From contig JAEXJM010000070.1 in assembly GCA_023449275.1 (NCBI GenBank), positions 1-13,877 of the forward strand: a DNA stretch of 13,877 nucleotides. Reading direction: 5' to 3'. A model generated the notes under the pieces. It saw only the letters and a program-made list of their open reading frames with translations, was not told the origin of the DNA and made no database searches. Source of the DNA: Pseudomonadota bacterium (GTDB taxonomy: Bacteria; Pseudomonadota; Gammaproteobacteria; Burkholderiales; Burkholderiaceae_D). The position numbers and the translations under genes were made by a program. This document shows, piece by piece, positions 1 through 5,638 of this stretch. Within the stretch, counting starts at the first letter, position 1; every line of letters begins with the position of its first letter.

Positions 1-2
1 GT

Positions 3-704
3 CACGCACTGTGCGTGACGATCAGTCTCGAAGACTTTCCGCAGGTGAAAGCGCTTGCCGAAAAGCACGACCACCTGCACGGGACGGTCGGTGTCCATCC
101 GGGCCCGAAAAACGTGAAAGAACCGGACGTGGACACGCTCGTCAAACTGTCGCAGCATCCAAAGATCGTTGCCATCGGCGAAACCGGTCTGGATTACCAT
201 CATGTCGAACCGCGCCAGAAATGGCAAATGGACCGTTTCCGCACACATATCGCCGCATCCCGTGCCTGTGGCAAACCTTTGATTATCCATACCCGCAAGG
301 CGGCTGACGATACCATCCAGATGCTCCGTGAAGAAGGGGCAGGGCTGGACAAGGGCGGTTTCGGCGGAATCATGCATTGTTTCTCCGAACCGGGAAATAT
401 CGCCCGGGCCGCTCTGGACATGGGATTTTACATTTCGTTTTCCGGTGTTCTGACCTATCCGAGTTCAAAGGATCTCCGTTCTGTCGCCCGGCTCATTCCT
501 CTGGACCGGCTTCTGATCGAAACCGATTCACCTTACCTTTCGCCTCAAGCCTATCGCGGCAAGACCAACGAACCGGCTCATGTCATTGAAGTCGCCAAAC
601 AGCTGGCTGTGTTGAAAGGCATGCCGGTCGAGCGTATTGCTCGCCATACTTCCGAGAATTATTTCAGACTGTTCGGTATCGAAAACAATACCGTTTCATC
701 CTGA
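3..704 (+). CDS. TatD/YcfH-family metal-dependent deoxyribonuclease (5' end missing)
   Basis: Amidohydrolase-fold TatD-family DNase; family members are cytoplasmic Mg-dependent 3'-5' exonucleases active on single-stranded DNA and RNA. The window starts inside the gene: the frame is open to the left edge, and the N-terminal metal-binding HxH segment that opens every TatD protein is absent. The GTG at 15 is therefore an internal valine, not the start. Visible motifs are GVHPG, the metal-ligand Glu in GETGLDY (codon 180-182), His in IIHTR (288-290), His in MHCFSE (375-377) and Asp in ETDSPYL (525-527), followed by the usual C-terminal NYFRLF. The missing part should be only about 30-40 residues. 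It resembles YcfH more than the second TatD protein at 9578. In Burkholderiales this paralogue often follows holB and a pilZ gene, which would lie left of the window (recalled knowledge, not visible here). Family assignment is very sure; the exact substrate is not known. Confidence 0.95.
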   Translation, partial: HALCVTISLEDFPQVKALAEKHDHLHGTVGVHPGPKNVKEPDVDTLVKLSQHPKIVAIGETGLDYHHVEPRQKWQMDRFRTHIAASRACGKPLIIHTRKAADDTIQMLREEGAGLDKGGFGGIMHCFSEPGNIARAALDMGFYISFSGVLTYPSSKDLRSVARLIPLDRLLIETDSPYLSPQAYRGKTNEPAHVIEVAKQLAVLKGMPVERIARHTSENYFRLFGIENNTVSS

Positions 705-737
705 TTCAAATCTTTTTTCAAGACCCGTTCTCGAAAA

Positions 738-767
738 AAAACAAAAAAGCAAATAACTTTTTGTTTT
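738..767 (+). terminator. AT-rich hairpin with T-rich tail after the TatD-family gene
   Basis: A left arm of A residues with one C and one G (738-749) pairs with CTTTTTGTTTT (757-767) around a 7-nt loop, leaving one bulged A. The tail downstream is also T-rich (TATTATTTTTTG near 774-784). It lies about 35 nt after the stop codon, where an intrinsic terminator is expected. Only two GC pairs stabilise the stem, so its strength is doubtful. Confidence 0.4.
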
Positions 768-797
768 ATTCATATTATTTTTTGTTTTAAGAATTAC

Positions 798-826
798 ATG
801 ACTTTTAAATGAAATCGGAGTAAAAT
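798..826 (+). promoter_or_regulatory. Sigma-70-like promoter for the 26-codon ORF
   Basis: ATGACT (798-803, 4 of 6 to TTGACA) and TAAAAT (821-826, 5 of 6 to TATAAT) are separated by exactly 17 bp in AT-rich DNA. The predicted start near 833 gives a leader of about 95 nt before the small ORF at 928. This is a sequence match only. Confidence 0.5.
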
Positions 827-835
827 ATTTTTAAC

Positions 836-899
836 GTGAGCACCAACGGTACTGGCCGCATTAAAGAGACCGATAGTTAAAGAGGTGCATTTCTCTCAC
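836..899 (+). promoter_or_regulatory. Possible structured 5' leader of the small ORF
   Basis: GTGA-GCACC (836-844) can pair with GGTGC (884-888) and TCAC (896-899), a 9-bp helix interrupted by a 7-nt bulge, closing nearly the whole predicted leader. Inside it the octamer TTAAAGAG occurs twice, at 861-868 and 877-884, 16 bp apart; the second copy runs into the closing helix. I do not recognise a named riboswitch or thermometer. Pairing was judged by eye without folding energies. Confidence 0.3.
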
Positions 900-927
900 T
901 CATTAATAGAAAGCGTAAGGTAAAACC

Positions 928-1008
928 ATGAATAACATGATTCTGAGATCTTTGGTTATTGTTGTCGCCGGTATTGTTATCACCACCCTCTGGATCCAGG
1001 CGGTTTAA
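928..1008 (+). CDS. 26-aa hydrophobic single-helix small protein
   Basis: ATG at 928 is preceded by AAGG (917-920) at 7-nt spacing, a reasonable Shine-Dalgarno. The peptide begins MNNMILRS and ends TTLWIQAV. Residues about 5-22 are an uninterrupted hydrophobic segment rich in Val and Ile, long enough for one membrane helix. The only charged side chain is Arg7, suggesting the N-terminus faces the cytoplasm. It is flanked by a promoter (798-826), a possible structured leader and a terminator-like hairpin 15 nt after its stop, so it looks like its own transcription unit of roughly 215 nt. I do not recognise the family. Options are a small accessory subunit of a membrane complex, a type I toxin-like peptide, or a leader-type peptide. 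Translation is inferred from the signals alone. Confidence 0.55.
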   Translation: MNNMILRSLVIVVAGIVITTLWIQAV

Positions 1009-1022
1009 TATCCGATGCTCAA

Positions 1023-1047
1023 TGGGAGATTGCCAGGCGATCTCCCA
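1023..1047 (+). terminator. Hairpin after the small ORF
   Basis: TGGGAGAT (1023-1030) and ATCTCCCA (1040-1047) form a perfect 8-bp stem with a 9-nt loop, 15 nt downstream of the small ORF's stop. The sequence after it is pyrimidine-rich (TTTCTTCTCCC from 1053) but lacks an immediate run of T, so termination may be partial. Confidence 0.45.
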
Positions 1048-1600
1048 GGACAGTTTCTTCTCCCTTCCGTTTCTCTTCCCCGTTTCTTCTTTTTGTCTTT
1101 TGATAACTCACTGATTTTTTTCTGTTTTTTCTGCCAACTCCTTTTTCTGCCTGCTGAAATGACGTACTGATGTTTTCATATACAACAAAGCAGGTTTTGT
1201 TTCGTGTCCGCAAGTGTATTCAAAATATCCGTCACGTTTTTGTATGAAAATATATGAAATAATCAGCATAACTATTCATCTTTTTCATATGTAAAAATAA
1301 GCATAACAATTCATCAAGACTATATGAATAAACGAGCATAACTACTCCCTGTTCACTTGAGTGGCCATTATCGAAAAATAAAGAAAGAAAAGGGGTTTAA
1401 AGACATACGAACTCATCATTGATTAATGGTTTTCAAATGGTTTGATAATCTTTTTTTATTTACTCACGGTGAAAATTTAAAATACGCCTGTCGCGACTGA
1501 AAAGAATGATCTGCAAGGTGGTTTGTCTGTCAGGGATTGTCTGTGGGGAGGTCAACCCCGTACGTTGTATTTGGGGTATGCAGGAGAAGAAAGCGGTATC
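1048..1600. other. Long intergenic region without a convincing gene
   Basis: About 550 bp, AT-rich up to roughly 1490. It contains the three 35-bp repeats (1253-1357), a T7 run near 1451, an octamer TTGTCTGT repeated at 1523-1530 and 1537-1544, and a small GGGG/CCCC hairpin (1545-1559). Open frames here are low-complexity, have no Shine-Dalgarno and match no family I know. No tRNA-like or other recognised RNA structure was seen. Confidence 0.6.
1253..1357. repeat. Three tandem 35-bp imperfect direct repeats
   Basis: Units at 1253-1287, 1288-1322 and 1323-1357 have exactly the same length. Each starts TATG and carries AGCATAAC at unit positions 13-20 (1265-1272, 1300-1307, 1335-1342). Eighteen of 35 positions are identical in all three copies. 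Units 1 and 2 are closest; unit 3 diverges after position 25. There are no spacers, so this is not a CRISPR array. It could be a phased protein-binding array or a decaying minisatellite. Confidence 0.8.
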
Positions 1601-1612
1601 TGACGGGCGTCA
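1601..1612. promoter_or_regulatory. Inverted repeat just upstream of the ankyrin-gene promoter
   Basis: TGACGGGCGTCA has perfect 5-bp arms around a GG centre and ends 4 bp before the predicted -35 hexamer. The position suits an activator or repressor site. No regulator family can be named from the motif. Confidence 0.3.
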
Positions 1613-1616
1613 TCAC

Positions 1617-1644
1617 TGGACACTGCTGAAAATGTCAGGATAAT
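1617..1644 (+). promoter_or_regulatory. Sigma-70-like promoter of the ankyrin-repeat gene
   Basis: TGGACA (1617-1622, 5 of 6) and GATAAT (1639-1644, 5 of 6) are spaced by 16 bp. The predicted start near 1651 leaves a leader of about 45 nt before the ATG at 1696. Confidence 0.55.
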
Positions 1645-1695
1645 ACTGGCTGCAAGGCTGTCGTCTTATATTTACCTATTCATGAAAATCCCGGA

Positions 1696-2409
1696 ATGAG
1701 CCATTTTTCTATTTCTGCCCTCAATAAATGCCGCTTTGCCGCACTTGTTTTTTTGAGCCTGTTTGTCTTTTCGACAGCCACGGCCGATACCGTCAAGGAT
1801 TTCTTCATTGCGGTCAAGAACGACCGGACGGGAACGGTGCGGAAAATGCTTGATGCGGGTTTCGATCCCAATACTCAGGAGCAGGAAAGGGGGGATACCC
1901 CGTTGATCATGGCGATGCGTGAAAATTCCTTGGATGTAATGGAAATTTTACTGTCAGACAAAAGAACGAATATCGATGCCGAGGCGTTCAATGGTGACAA
2001 TGCCCTGATGATTGCCGCTTATAACGGCAATGAGAAAGCGGTGAAGGCCTTGCTCGATCATGGAGCCAAAGTCAACAAGGATGGCTGGACGCCGCTTCAT
2101 TATGCCGCTTCCAATGGCAACGAAAATATCGTGAAAATGCTTCTGGACAAGGATGCGTTTGTTGATGCCGTTTCACCGAATGCCACCACTCCCATGATGA
2201 TGGCGGCCCGGGGCGGCCATATTTATGCCGTCAAGCTCATCTATGACGCCGGTGCCGATCCTACCCTCAGAAACCAGCGGGGTTATTCCGCCAGTGATTT
2301 CGCAAAGGAAAACAAGAATTCCAAGATCGTGGAAGGGCTCCGCTTCCTGATCGACAGGGAAGCTGAACTGGCGAAACGGAGAACCGTGATGCCCCAATTC
2401 CCGTTTTAG
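1696..2409 (+). CDS. Exported ankyrin-repeat protein
   Basis: A 237-aa protein with an N-terminal signal peptide: Lys and Arg at 11-13, a hydrophobic core about 14-26, and a likely cleavage after TATA at residue 30. It should therefore act in the periplasm. The remainder is ankyrin repeats at roughly 33-62, 66-98, 100-128, 129-161 and 163-195, plus a degenerate last one from 196. The clearest copy is residues 130-159, containing GWTPLHYAASNG. Ankyrin stacks bind other proteins; no catalytic motif is present, so the partner is unknown. The ATG at 1696 is chosen because it gives a complete signal peptide. A GGA lies a few bases upstream but the Shine-Dalgarno is weak, and a 5-codon mini-ORF (ATG 1682) ends overlapping this start. 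The gene has its own promoter (1617-1644) and converges with nadB. Family is certain; role unknown. Confidence 0.9.
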   Translation: MSHFSISALNKCRFAALVFLSLFVFSTATADTVKDFFIAVKNDRTGTVRKMLDAGFDPNTQEQERGDTPLIMAMRENSLDVMEILLSDKRTNIDAEAFNGDNALMIAAYNGNEKAVKALLDHGAKVNKDGWTPLHYAASNGNENIVKMLLDKDAFVDAVSPNATTPMMMAARGGHIYAVKLIYDAGADPTLRNQRGYSASDFAKENKNSKIVEGLRFLIDREAELAKRRTVMPQFPF

Positions 2410-2421
2410 GTAGAATCGGGG
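2392..2421. terminator. Imperfect hairpin between the ankyrin gene and nadB
   Basis: CCCCAATTC (2392-2400) pairs with GAATCGGGG (2413-2421) apart from one A-C mismatch, which becomes a G-U wobble in the - strand RNA. The loop is 12 nt. It spans the ankyrin stop codon and lies just past the nadB stop. No T tract follows on either strand, so it may protect 3' ends rather than terminate. Confidence 0.3.
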
Positions 2422-2429
2422 GTGAGGGT

Positions 2430-4046
2430 TCAGGTTCGGACACGTTTCTTGTCCGGTGTCAGCACGGTTGGCATCGCTTTCGGGAAAGTCGCCGGGAAAT
2501 CGGAATTGTAATGAAGCCCGCGGCTTTCTTTCCTTAGCAATGCGCTTTCCACAATCATGGATGCCACATCCACCAGATTGCGCAATTCCAGAAGATTGTT
2601 GCTGATGATGAAGTTGGCGTAGTACTCGTCGATTTCCTCTTTCAGCAGCTGGATACGGCGCTGCGCCCGTTCCAGACGTTTCGTCGTCCGGACAATGCCC
2701 ACGTAGTTCCACATGAAGCGCCGCAATTCATCCCAGTTATGGGAAATGACGACTTCCTCATTGGCATTCGATACCCGGCTTTCATCCCATTGCGGCAGGA
2801 TATGGAACGGTTCTTCAGGAAGGCTGGCGATGTGTTCCGCTGCCGTCTTGCCGATAACCAGACATTCCAGAAGCGAGTTGCTGGCAAGCCGGTTGGCGCC
2901 GTGCAGTCCGGTACAGGCCGTTTCGCCGACAGCATACAGGTTCTTGATGTCCGTCCGTCCCCTGGTATCGGTAACGACACCGCCACAGGTAAAGTGGGTG
3001 GCCGGAACGACAGGAATCGGTTCCTTCGTGATGTCGATGCCGAGTTCAAGACAGCGGGCGTAAATCGTCGGGAAATGCTCTTTCAGAAAATCCGGGTTCT
3101 GGTGGCTGATGTCCAGGTGGACATAATCGAGGCCACGCTTTTTCATTTCAAAGTCGATGGAACGGGCAACGATGTCACGGGGAGCCAACTCGGCTCTCGG
3201 ATCGTGTTCCGGCATGAAGCGCAGGCCGCCATCCGTACCGGCATCGGGCGGGAGTTTCAGAAGGCCGCCTTCACCGCGTACGGATTCCGAAATCAGGAAC
3301 GATTTGGCATAGGGATGGTACAGGCAGGTCGGGTGGAACTGGACGAATTCCATATTGGATACGCGAGCACCGGCGCGCCATGCCATGGCGACCCCGTCGC
3401 CGGTCGAGGTGTCCGGATTGGTCGTATACAGGTAAACCTTGCCTGCGCCCCCGGTCGCCAGCACGGTATGCCGGGCGGCAAAGGTATGGACAACGCCTTC
3501 ATCCTCATTCAGCACATAGAGGCCATAGCATTCGAGAGGCTGCTTGTCTTCATAAAGTTTGTCGGACGTGATCAGGTCGACGGCGAAATGGTTTTCGAAC
3601 AGGTGGATGTTCGGACGGCTGCGGATGATCTTTTCCAGCGTCTGCTGGACGACATGGCCGGTTGCGTCAGCCGCATGAATGATACGGCGCTGGCTGTGGC
3701 CGCCTTCGCGCGTCAGGTGGTAGCCTTTCCGGGCCGAATCGTCTCTGGAAAAGGGAACCCCCTGACCGATCAGCCAGTCGATGGCTTCGCCACCGTGCTC
3801 GACGATGAACCGGGTGGCTTCTTCATCACACAGTCCGGCACCGGCCGTCAGCGTATCCGCCACATGTTCTTCAATACTGTCCAGAACGGGGTCGAGTACG
3901 GCTGCAATGCCACCCTGAGCGAAATTACTGGCGCTTTCCCATAAAGTCCGCTTGCAAATCAGCGCGATTTTATACGTTTCAGGCAGACGCAAGGCAACAG
4001 ACAGGCCTGCCAGTCCGCTGCCGACAATGACGACGTCAAAATTCAT
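2430..4046 (-). CDS. nadB: L-aspartate oxidase
   Basis: FAD-dependent enzyme that oxidises L-aspartate to iminoaspartate, the substrate NadA condenses with dihydroxyacetone phosphate to make quinolinate for NAD synthesis; cytoplasmic. The 538-aa length matches E. coli NadB (540). The dinucleotide-binding GSGLAG is at residues 9-14. Other hallmarks are TREGGHSQRRI (112-122), ATGGAGKVY (197-205), FHPT with His238, ESVRGEGG (254-261), Arg290 in APRDIVAR, His351 in PATHFTCGG, and the FAD-contacting GETACTGLHGANRLASNS (374-391) with Arg386. The C-terminal helical domain runs from about 435. By family knowledge Arg290, His351 and Arg386 correspond to substrate-binding residues. The ATG at 4046 sits right before the FAD motif, as usual, though its Shine-Dalgarno is poor. 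nadA and nadC are not adjacent in this window. Confidence 0.97.
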   Translation of the reverse strand: MNFDVVIVGSGLAGLSVALRLPETYKIALICKRTLWESASNFAQGGIAAVLDPVLDSIEEHVADTLTAGAGLCDEEATRFIVEHGGEAIDWLIGQGVPFSRDDSARKGYHLTREGGHSQRRIIHAADATGHVVQQTLEKIIRSRPNIHLFENHFAVDLITSDKLYEDKQPLECYGLYVLNEDEGVVHTFAARHTVLATGGAGKVYLYTTNPDTSTGDGVAMAWRAGARVSNMEFVQFHPTCLYHPYAKSFLISESVRGEGGLLKLPPDAGTDGGLRFMPEHDPRAELAPRDIVARSIDFEMKKRGLDYVHLDISHQNPDFLKEHFPTIYARCLELGIDITKEPIPVVPATHFTCGGVVTDTRGRTDIKNLYAVGETACTGLHGANRLASNSLLECLVIGKTAAEHIASLPEEPFHILPQWDESRVSNANEEVVISHNWDELRRFMWNYVGIVRTTKRLERAQRRIQLLKEEIDEYYANFIISNNLLELRNLVDVASMIVESALLRKESRGLHYNSDFPATFPKAMPTVLTPDKKRVRT

Positions 4047-4083
4047 GGCTTTTCACTGGATGAAATTGTTCGGATAACATCAC

Positions 4084-4112
4084 ACTATATTCCATTGAAA
4101 ACATTTCGTCAT
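4084..4112 (-). promoter_or_regulatory. Sigma-70-like promoter of nadB
   Basis: On the - strand, ATGACG (4112-4107) and TATAGT (4089-4084) are 17 bp apart, matching the consensus at 4 and 5 of 6 positions. Predicted start near 4077, leader about 30 nt. This suggests nadB is transcribed separately from the small membrane gene upstream. Confidence 0.5.
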
Positions 4113-4189
4113 GTATTTTGAGACTGAAATTGACGGCTGTGCCCGTGAAAAGTGTTTTCGCCTGTCCGTCGATTTCCTCTGCGGTTTGT

Positions 4190-4339
4190 CTAGGATGATT
4201 TTCTTCCGGACAGAATGCCGAAAAGCAGGACGACAACTGCCGCAATAAGTAGCAAATGTACGAATCCGCCCATGACATGGGTAGTGATCAGGCCAAGCAG
4301 CCAGAGAATGAACAGGATTATCGCAATGGTGTAAAGCAT
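4190..4339 (-). CDS. 49-aa two-helix membrane protein, lmo0937-like
   Basis: The peptide starts MLYTIAIILF and ends ILSGRKSS. Two hydrophobic helices (about 2-20 and 25-42) are joined by a short HVMGGFVH turn and followed by a basic tail. The ILWLLGL motif, glycine-rich turn and size match the lmo0937 family of small bacterial membrane proteins, whose function I do not know to be established. The start at 4339 is chosen over in-frame ATGs at 4345 and 4375 because GGGAG (4350-4346) lies 6 nt before it; the 4345 ATG abuts that same sequence with no spacing. It is upstream of nadB on the same strand, 143 bp away, with nadB having its own likely promoter. The other neighbour, proC, is divergent. 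Confidence 0.75.
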   Translation of the reverse strand: MLYTIAIILFILWLLGLITTHVMGGFVHLLLIAAVVVLLFGILSGRKSS

Positions 4340-4377
4340 CTTCATCTCCCGGGAAGATTGTAAAAAATAAGACAAAA

Positions 4378-4387
4378 AACGATCGTT
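4378..4387. promoter_or_regulatory. Palindrome upstream of the 49-aa membrane gene
   Basis: AACGATCGTT is a perfect 10-bp palindrome about 40 bp upstream of the chosen start, just downstream of the candidate promoter at 4397-4425. It may be an operator, or chance. Confidence 0.25.
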
Positions 4388-4396
4388 CTATGGGAA

Positions 4397-4425
4397 TTAC
4401 GACCGAATCGGGCGAAACCGGTTCC
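4397..4425 (-). promoter_or_regulatory. Weak ECF-sigma-like promoter of the 49-aa membrane gene
   Basis: On the - strand GGAAC (4425-4421) and GTCGTAA (4403-4397) are 17 bp apart, resembling extracytoplasmic-function sigma promoters, which start with GGAAC. The predicted leader is about 50 nt. No good sigma-70 pair was seen upstream of this gene. Tentative, because short ECF motifs occur by chance. Confidence 0.22.
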
Positions 4426-4619
4426 GGTATGAAATCACTAAACGTAAAATGAAAGGGAATTCTCAACCGCAAAAAACGTGCAAACGACATATTGTTGACG
4501 GAAGCCGGAAGGGGAAGCGCGTTCGCTTGCGCAGAGATGGAAATGGCAGGAATGGATTCAATATCGCGTTGCGAGCCCGCTGCGCTGTGACTTTACGAAC
4601 CTGATTTGATGGAGACGTT

Positions 4620-5408
4620 ATGAAAAAACTGGGATTTATCGGTATGGGCAATATGGCATCGGCTATCCTGCTGGGCGCTGTCAAGTCAGGTTTTCTGAAA
4701 GGTGAAGAAACCATTGCCTATGACCTCAACGCTTTCAAGCTGGATCAGCTCAACAGGCAATGCGGCATGGCAAAAGCGGGTTCGGTGAAGGAAGTGACTG
4801 AAAACAGTGAAATCGTTCTGCTTGCCATCAAGCCGAAAGGCATCGAAGGCCTGCTCTCTGAAAACCGTGAGGCTTTGAAGGGAAAAACGCTTCTTTCGAT
4901 TGCGGCTGGATGGCAATACAGCCGCCTGCGCCGTTTGGTCGATTCATCCACCCATATCTGTGCCATCATGCCGAACACTCCTGCCATGGTGGGAGCAGGC
5001 ATGACCATTATTGAATCCACAAACGACCTGTCGCAAAAGGAACTGGTTTTCACACGCAAGCTTTTCAGGAGTTTGGGTGAAGTGGAAGAGCTGTCCAGCG
5101 ATCTGATGGGTATCGGCGGAACCCTGTCCGGTTGTGGTCCGGCATGGATTTTCATGGCCATCGAGGCACTGGCGGATGGTGCCGTTTATCACGGGCTTCC
5201 CCGCGACATCGCCTACAAACTGGCGAGCCAGACCGTGATCGGTTCCGGCAAGATGGTGCTGGATACCAGACAGCATCCCGGCAAGCTGAAAGACGATGTC
5301 TGTTCGCCGGGTGGTGTGACCATTCGCGGCGTGAAAGCGCTGGAGGAGGGCGGTTTGCGCATCGCCATGATGAATGCTGTCGATGCCGCATATAAGAAAC
5401 CGGACTGA
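4620..5408 (+). CDS. proC: Pyrroline-5-carboxylate reductase
   Basis: Catalyses the last step of proline synthesis, reducing 1-pyrroline-5-carboxylate to L-proline with NAD(P)H in the cytoplasm. At 262 aa it is close to E. coli ProC (269). The N-terminus has the Rossmann motif GFIGMGNMA (residues 5-13). Further motifs are AIKPKG, IMPNTPAMVGAGMT, and LSGCGPAWIF opening the C-terminal dimerisation domain. The family signature region is DDVCSPGGVTIRGVKALEEG near the C-terminus. GGAG (4611-4614) lies 5 nt before the ATG, a strong Shine-Dalgarno. It is monocistronic here: divergent from the small membrane gene, convergent with recJ, with a strong terminator 20 nt after its stop. No confident promoter was found; 4515-4528 holds a small AAGCG/CGCTT hairpin in the upstream region. 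Confidence 0.97.
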   Translation: MKKLGFIGMGNMASAILLGAVKSGFLKGEETIAYDLNAFKLDQLNRQCGMAKAGSVKEVTENSEIVLLAIKPKGIEGLLSENREALKGKTLLSIAAGWQYSRLRRLVDSSTHICAIMPNTPAMVGAGMTIIESTNDLSQKELVFTRKLFRSLGEVEELSSDLMGIGGTLSGCGPAWIFMAIEALADGAVYHGLPRDIAYKLASQTVIGSGKMVLDTRQHPGKLKDDVCSPGGVTIRGVKALEEGGLRIAMMNAVDAAYKKPD

Positions 5409-5428
5409 TGGCGGGACTGTCCATTATG

Positions 5429-5465
5429 AAAAAAGCTGAAAAGAGTGGTCTTTTCAGCTTTTTTT
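5429..5465 (+). terminator. Strong intrinsic terminator of proC, symmetrical
   Basis: AAAAAAGCTGAAAAGA (5429-5444) and TCTTTTCAGCTTTTTT (5449-5464) form a perfect 16-bp stem with a GTGG loop, ending in a run of T up to 5465. Because the arm begins with A6, it would also work on the - strand, for readthrough from recJ. Confidence 0.9.
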
Positions 5466-5503
5466 GAAGAAACAGGCATGACGTTTTCAAACGGTCGATC
5501 GAT

Positions 5504-5630
5504 ATCCGGTTGCCGGATGTGAAACGCAGAGTGACGGGATTCGCTGTGCCATTGAACGGTCTGGACGGTTCAATCACTTTTTCATGAAGAATGTTCATGC
5601 AGTTTTCAGGTCTGGACTTTAGGACAGACC
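5504..5630. repeat. Four consecutive inverted repeats downstream of recJ
   Basis: Perfect arms are ATCCGG/CCGGAT (5504-5518), ATTGAAC/GTTCAAT (5551-5574), CATGAA/TTCATG (5583-5599) and GGTCTG/CAGACC (5609-5630). The 9-mer GGTCTGGAC also occurs twice, at 5558-5566 and 5609-5617. The last hairpin starts 8 nt past the recJ stop and may cap its transcript. No ORF of note is present in this stretch. Confidence 0.55.
5551..5582 (+). terminator. Second, weaker terminator-like hairpin downstream of proC
   Basis: A 7-bp perfect stem (5551-5557 with 5568-5574) and a 10-nt loop are followed by CAC and then five T (5578-5582) on the + strand. It could act in tandem with the terminator at 5429. Confidence 0.35.
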
Positions 5631-5638
5631 GGAAATTG

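Noticed and set aside
15..17. GTG as start of the first TatD-family gene
   Set aside because: The frame is open to the left edge and the conserved N-terminal HxH segment is missing, so the true start lies outside the window.
885..923. 12-codon GTG-initiated upstream ORF in the leader of the 26-aa ORF
   Set aside because: Non-ATG start with no properly spaced Shine-Dalgarno; likely chance.
1019..1213. 64-codon Lys/Arg-rich open frame on the - strand
   Set aside because: Its composition simply reflects the pyrimidine-rich + strand; no ribosome-binding site or known family.
1253..1357. CRISPR array
   Set aside because: The repeats are directly adjacent without unique spacers, are imperfect, and no cas gene is near.
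1421..1457. GATTA/TAATC hairpin followed by seven T
   Set aside because: The arms are only 5 bp of mostly AT with a 20-nt loop and there is no gene just upstream; too weak to call a terminator.
2739..3944. 401-codon open frame on the + strand
   Set aside because: It is fully antisense to nadB, which has all its family motifs on the - strand; the + translation shows no recognisable domain and is a by-product of codon bias.
4495..4523. TTGACG as a proC -35 element
   Set aside because: No acceptable -10 hexamer occurs at 16-18 bp; the expected position reads as GC-rich sequence.
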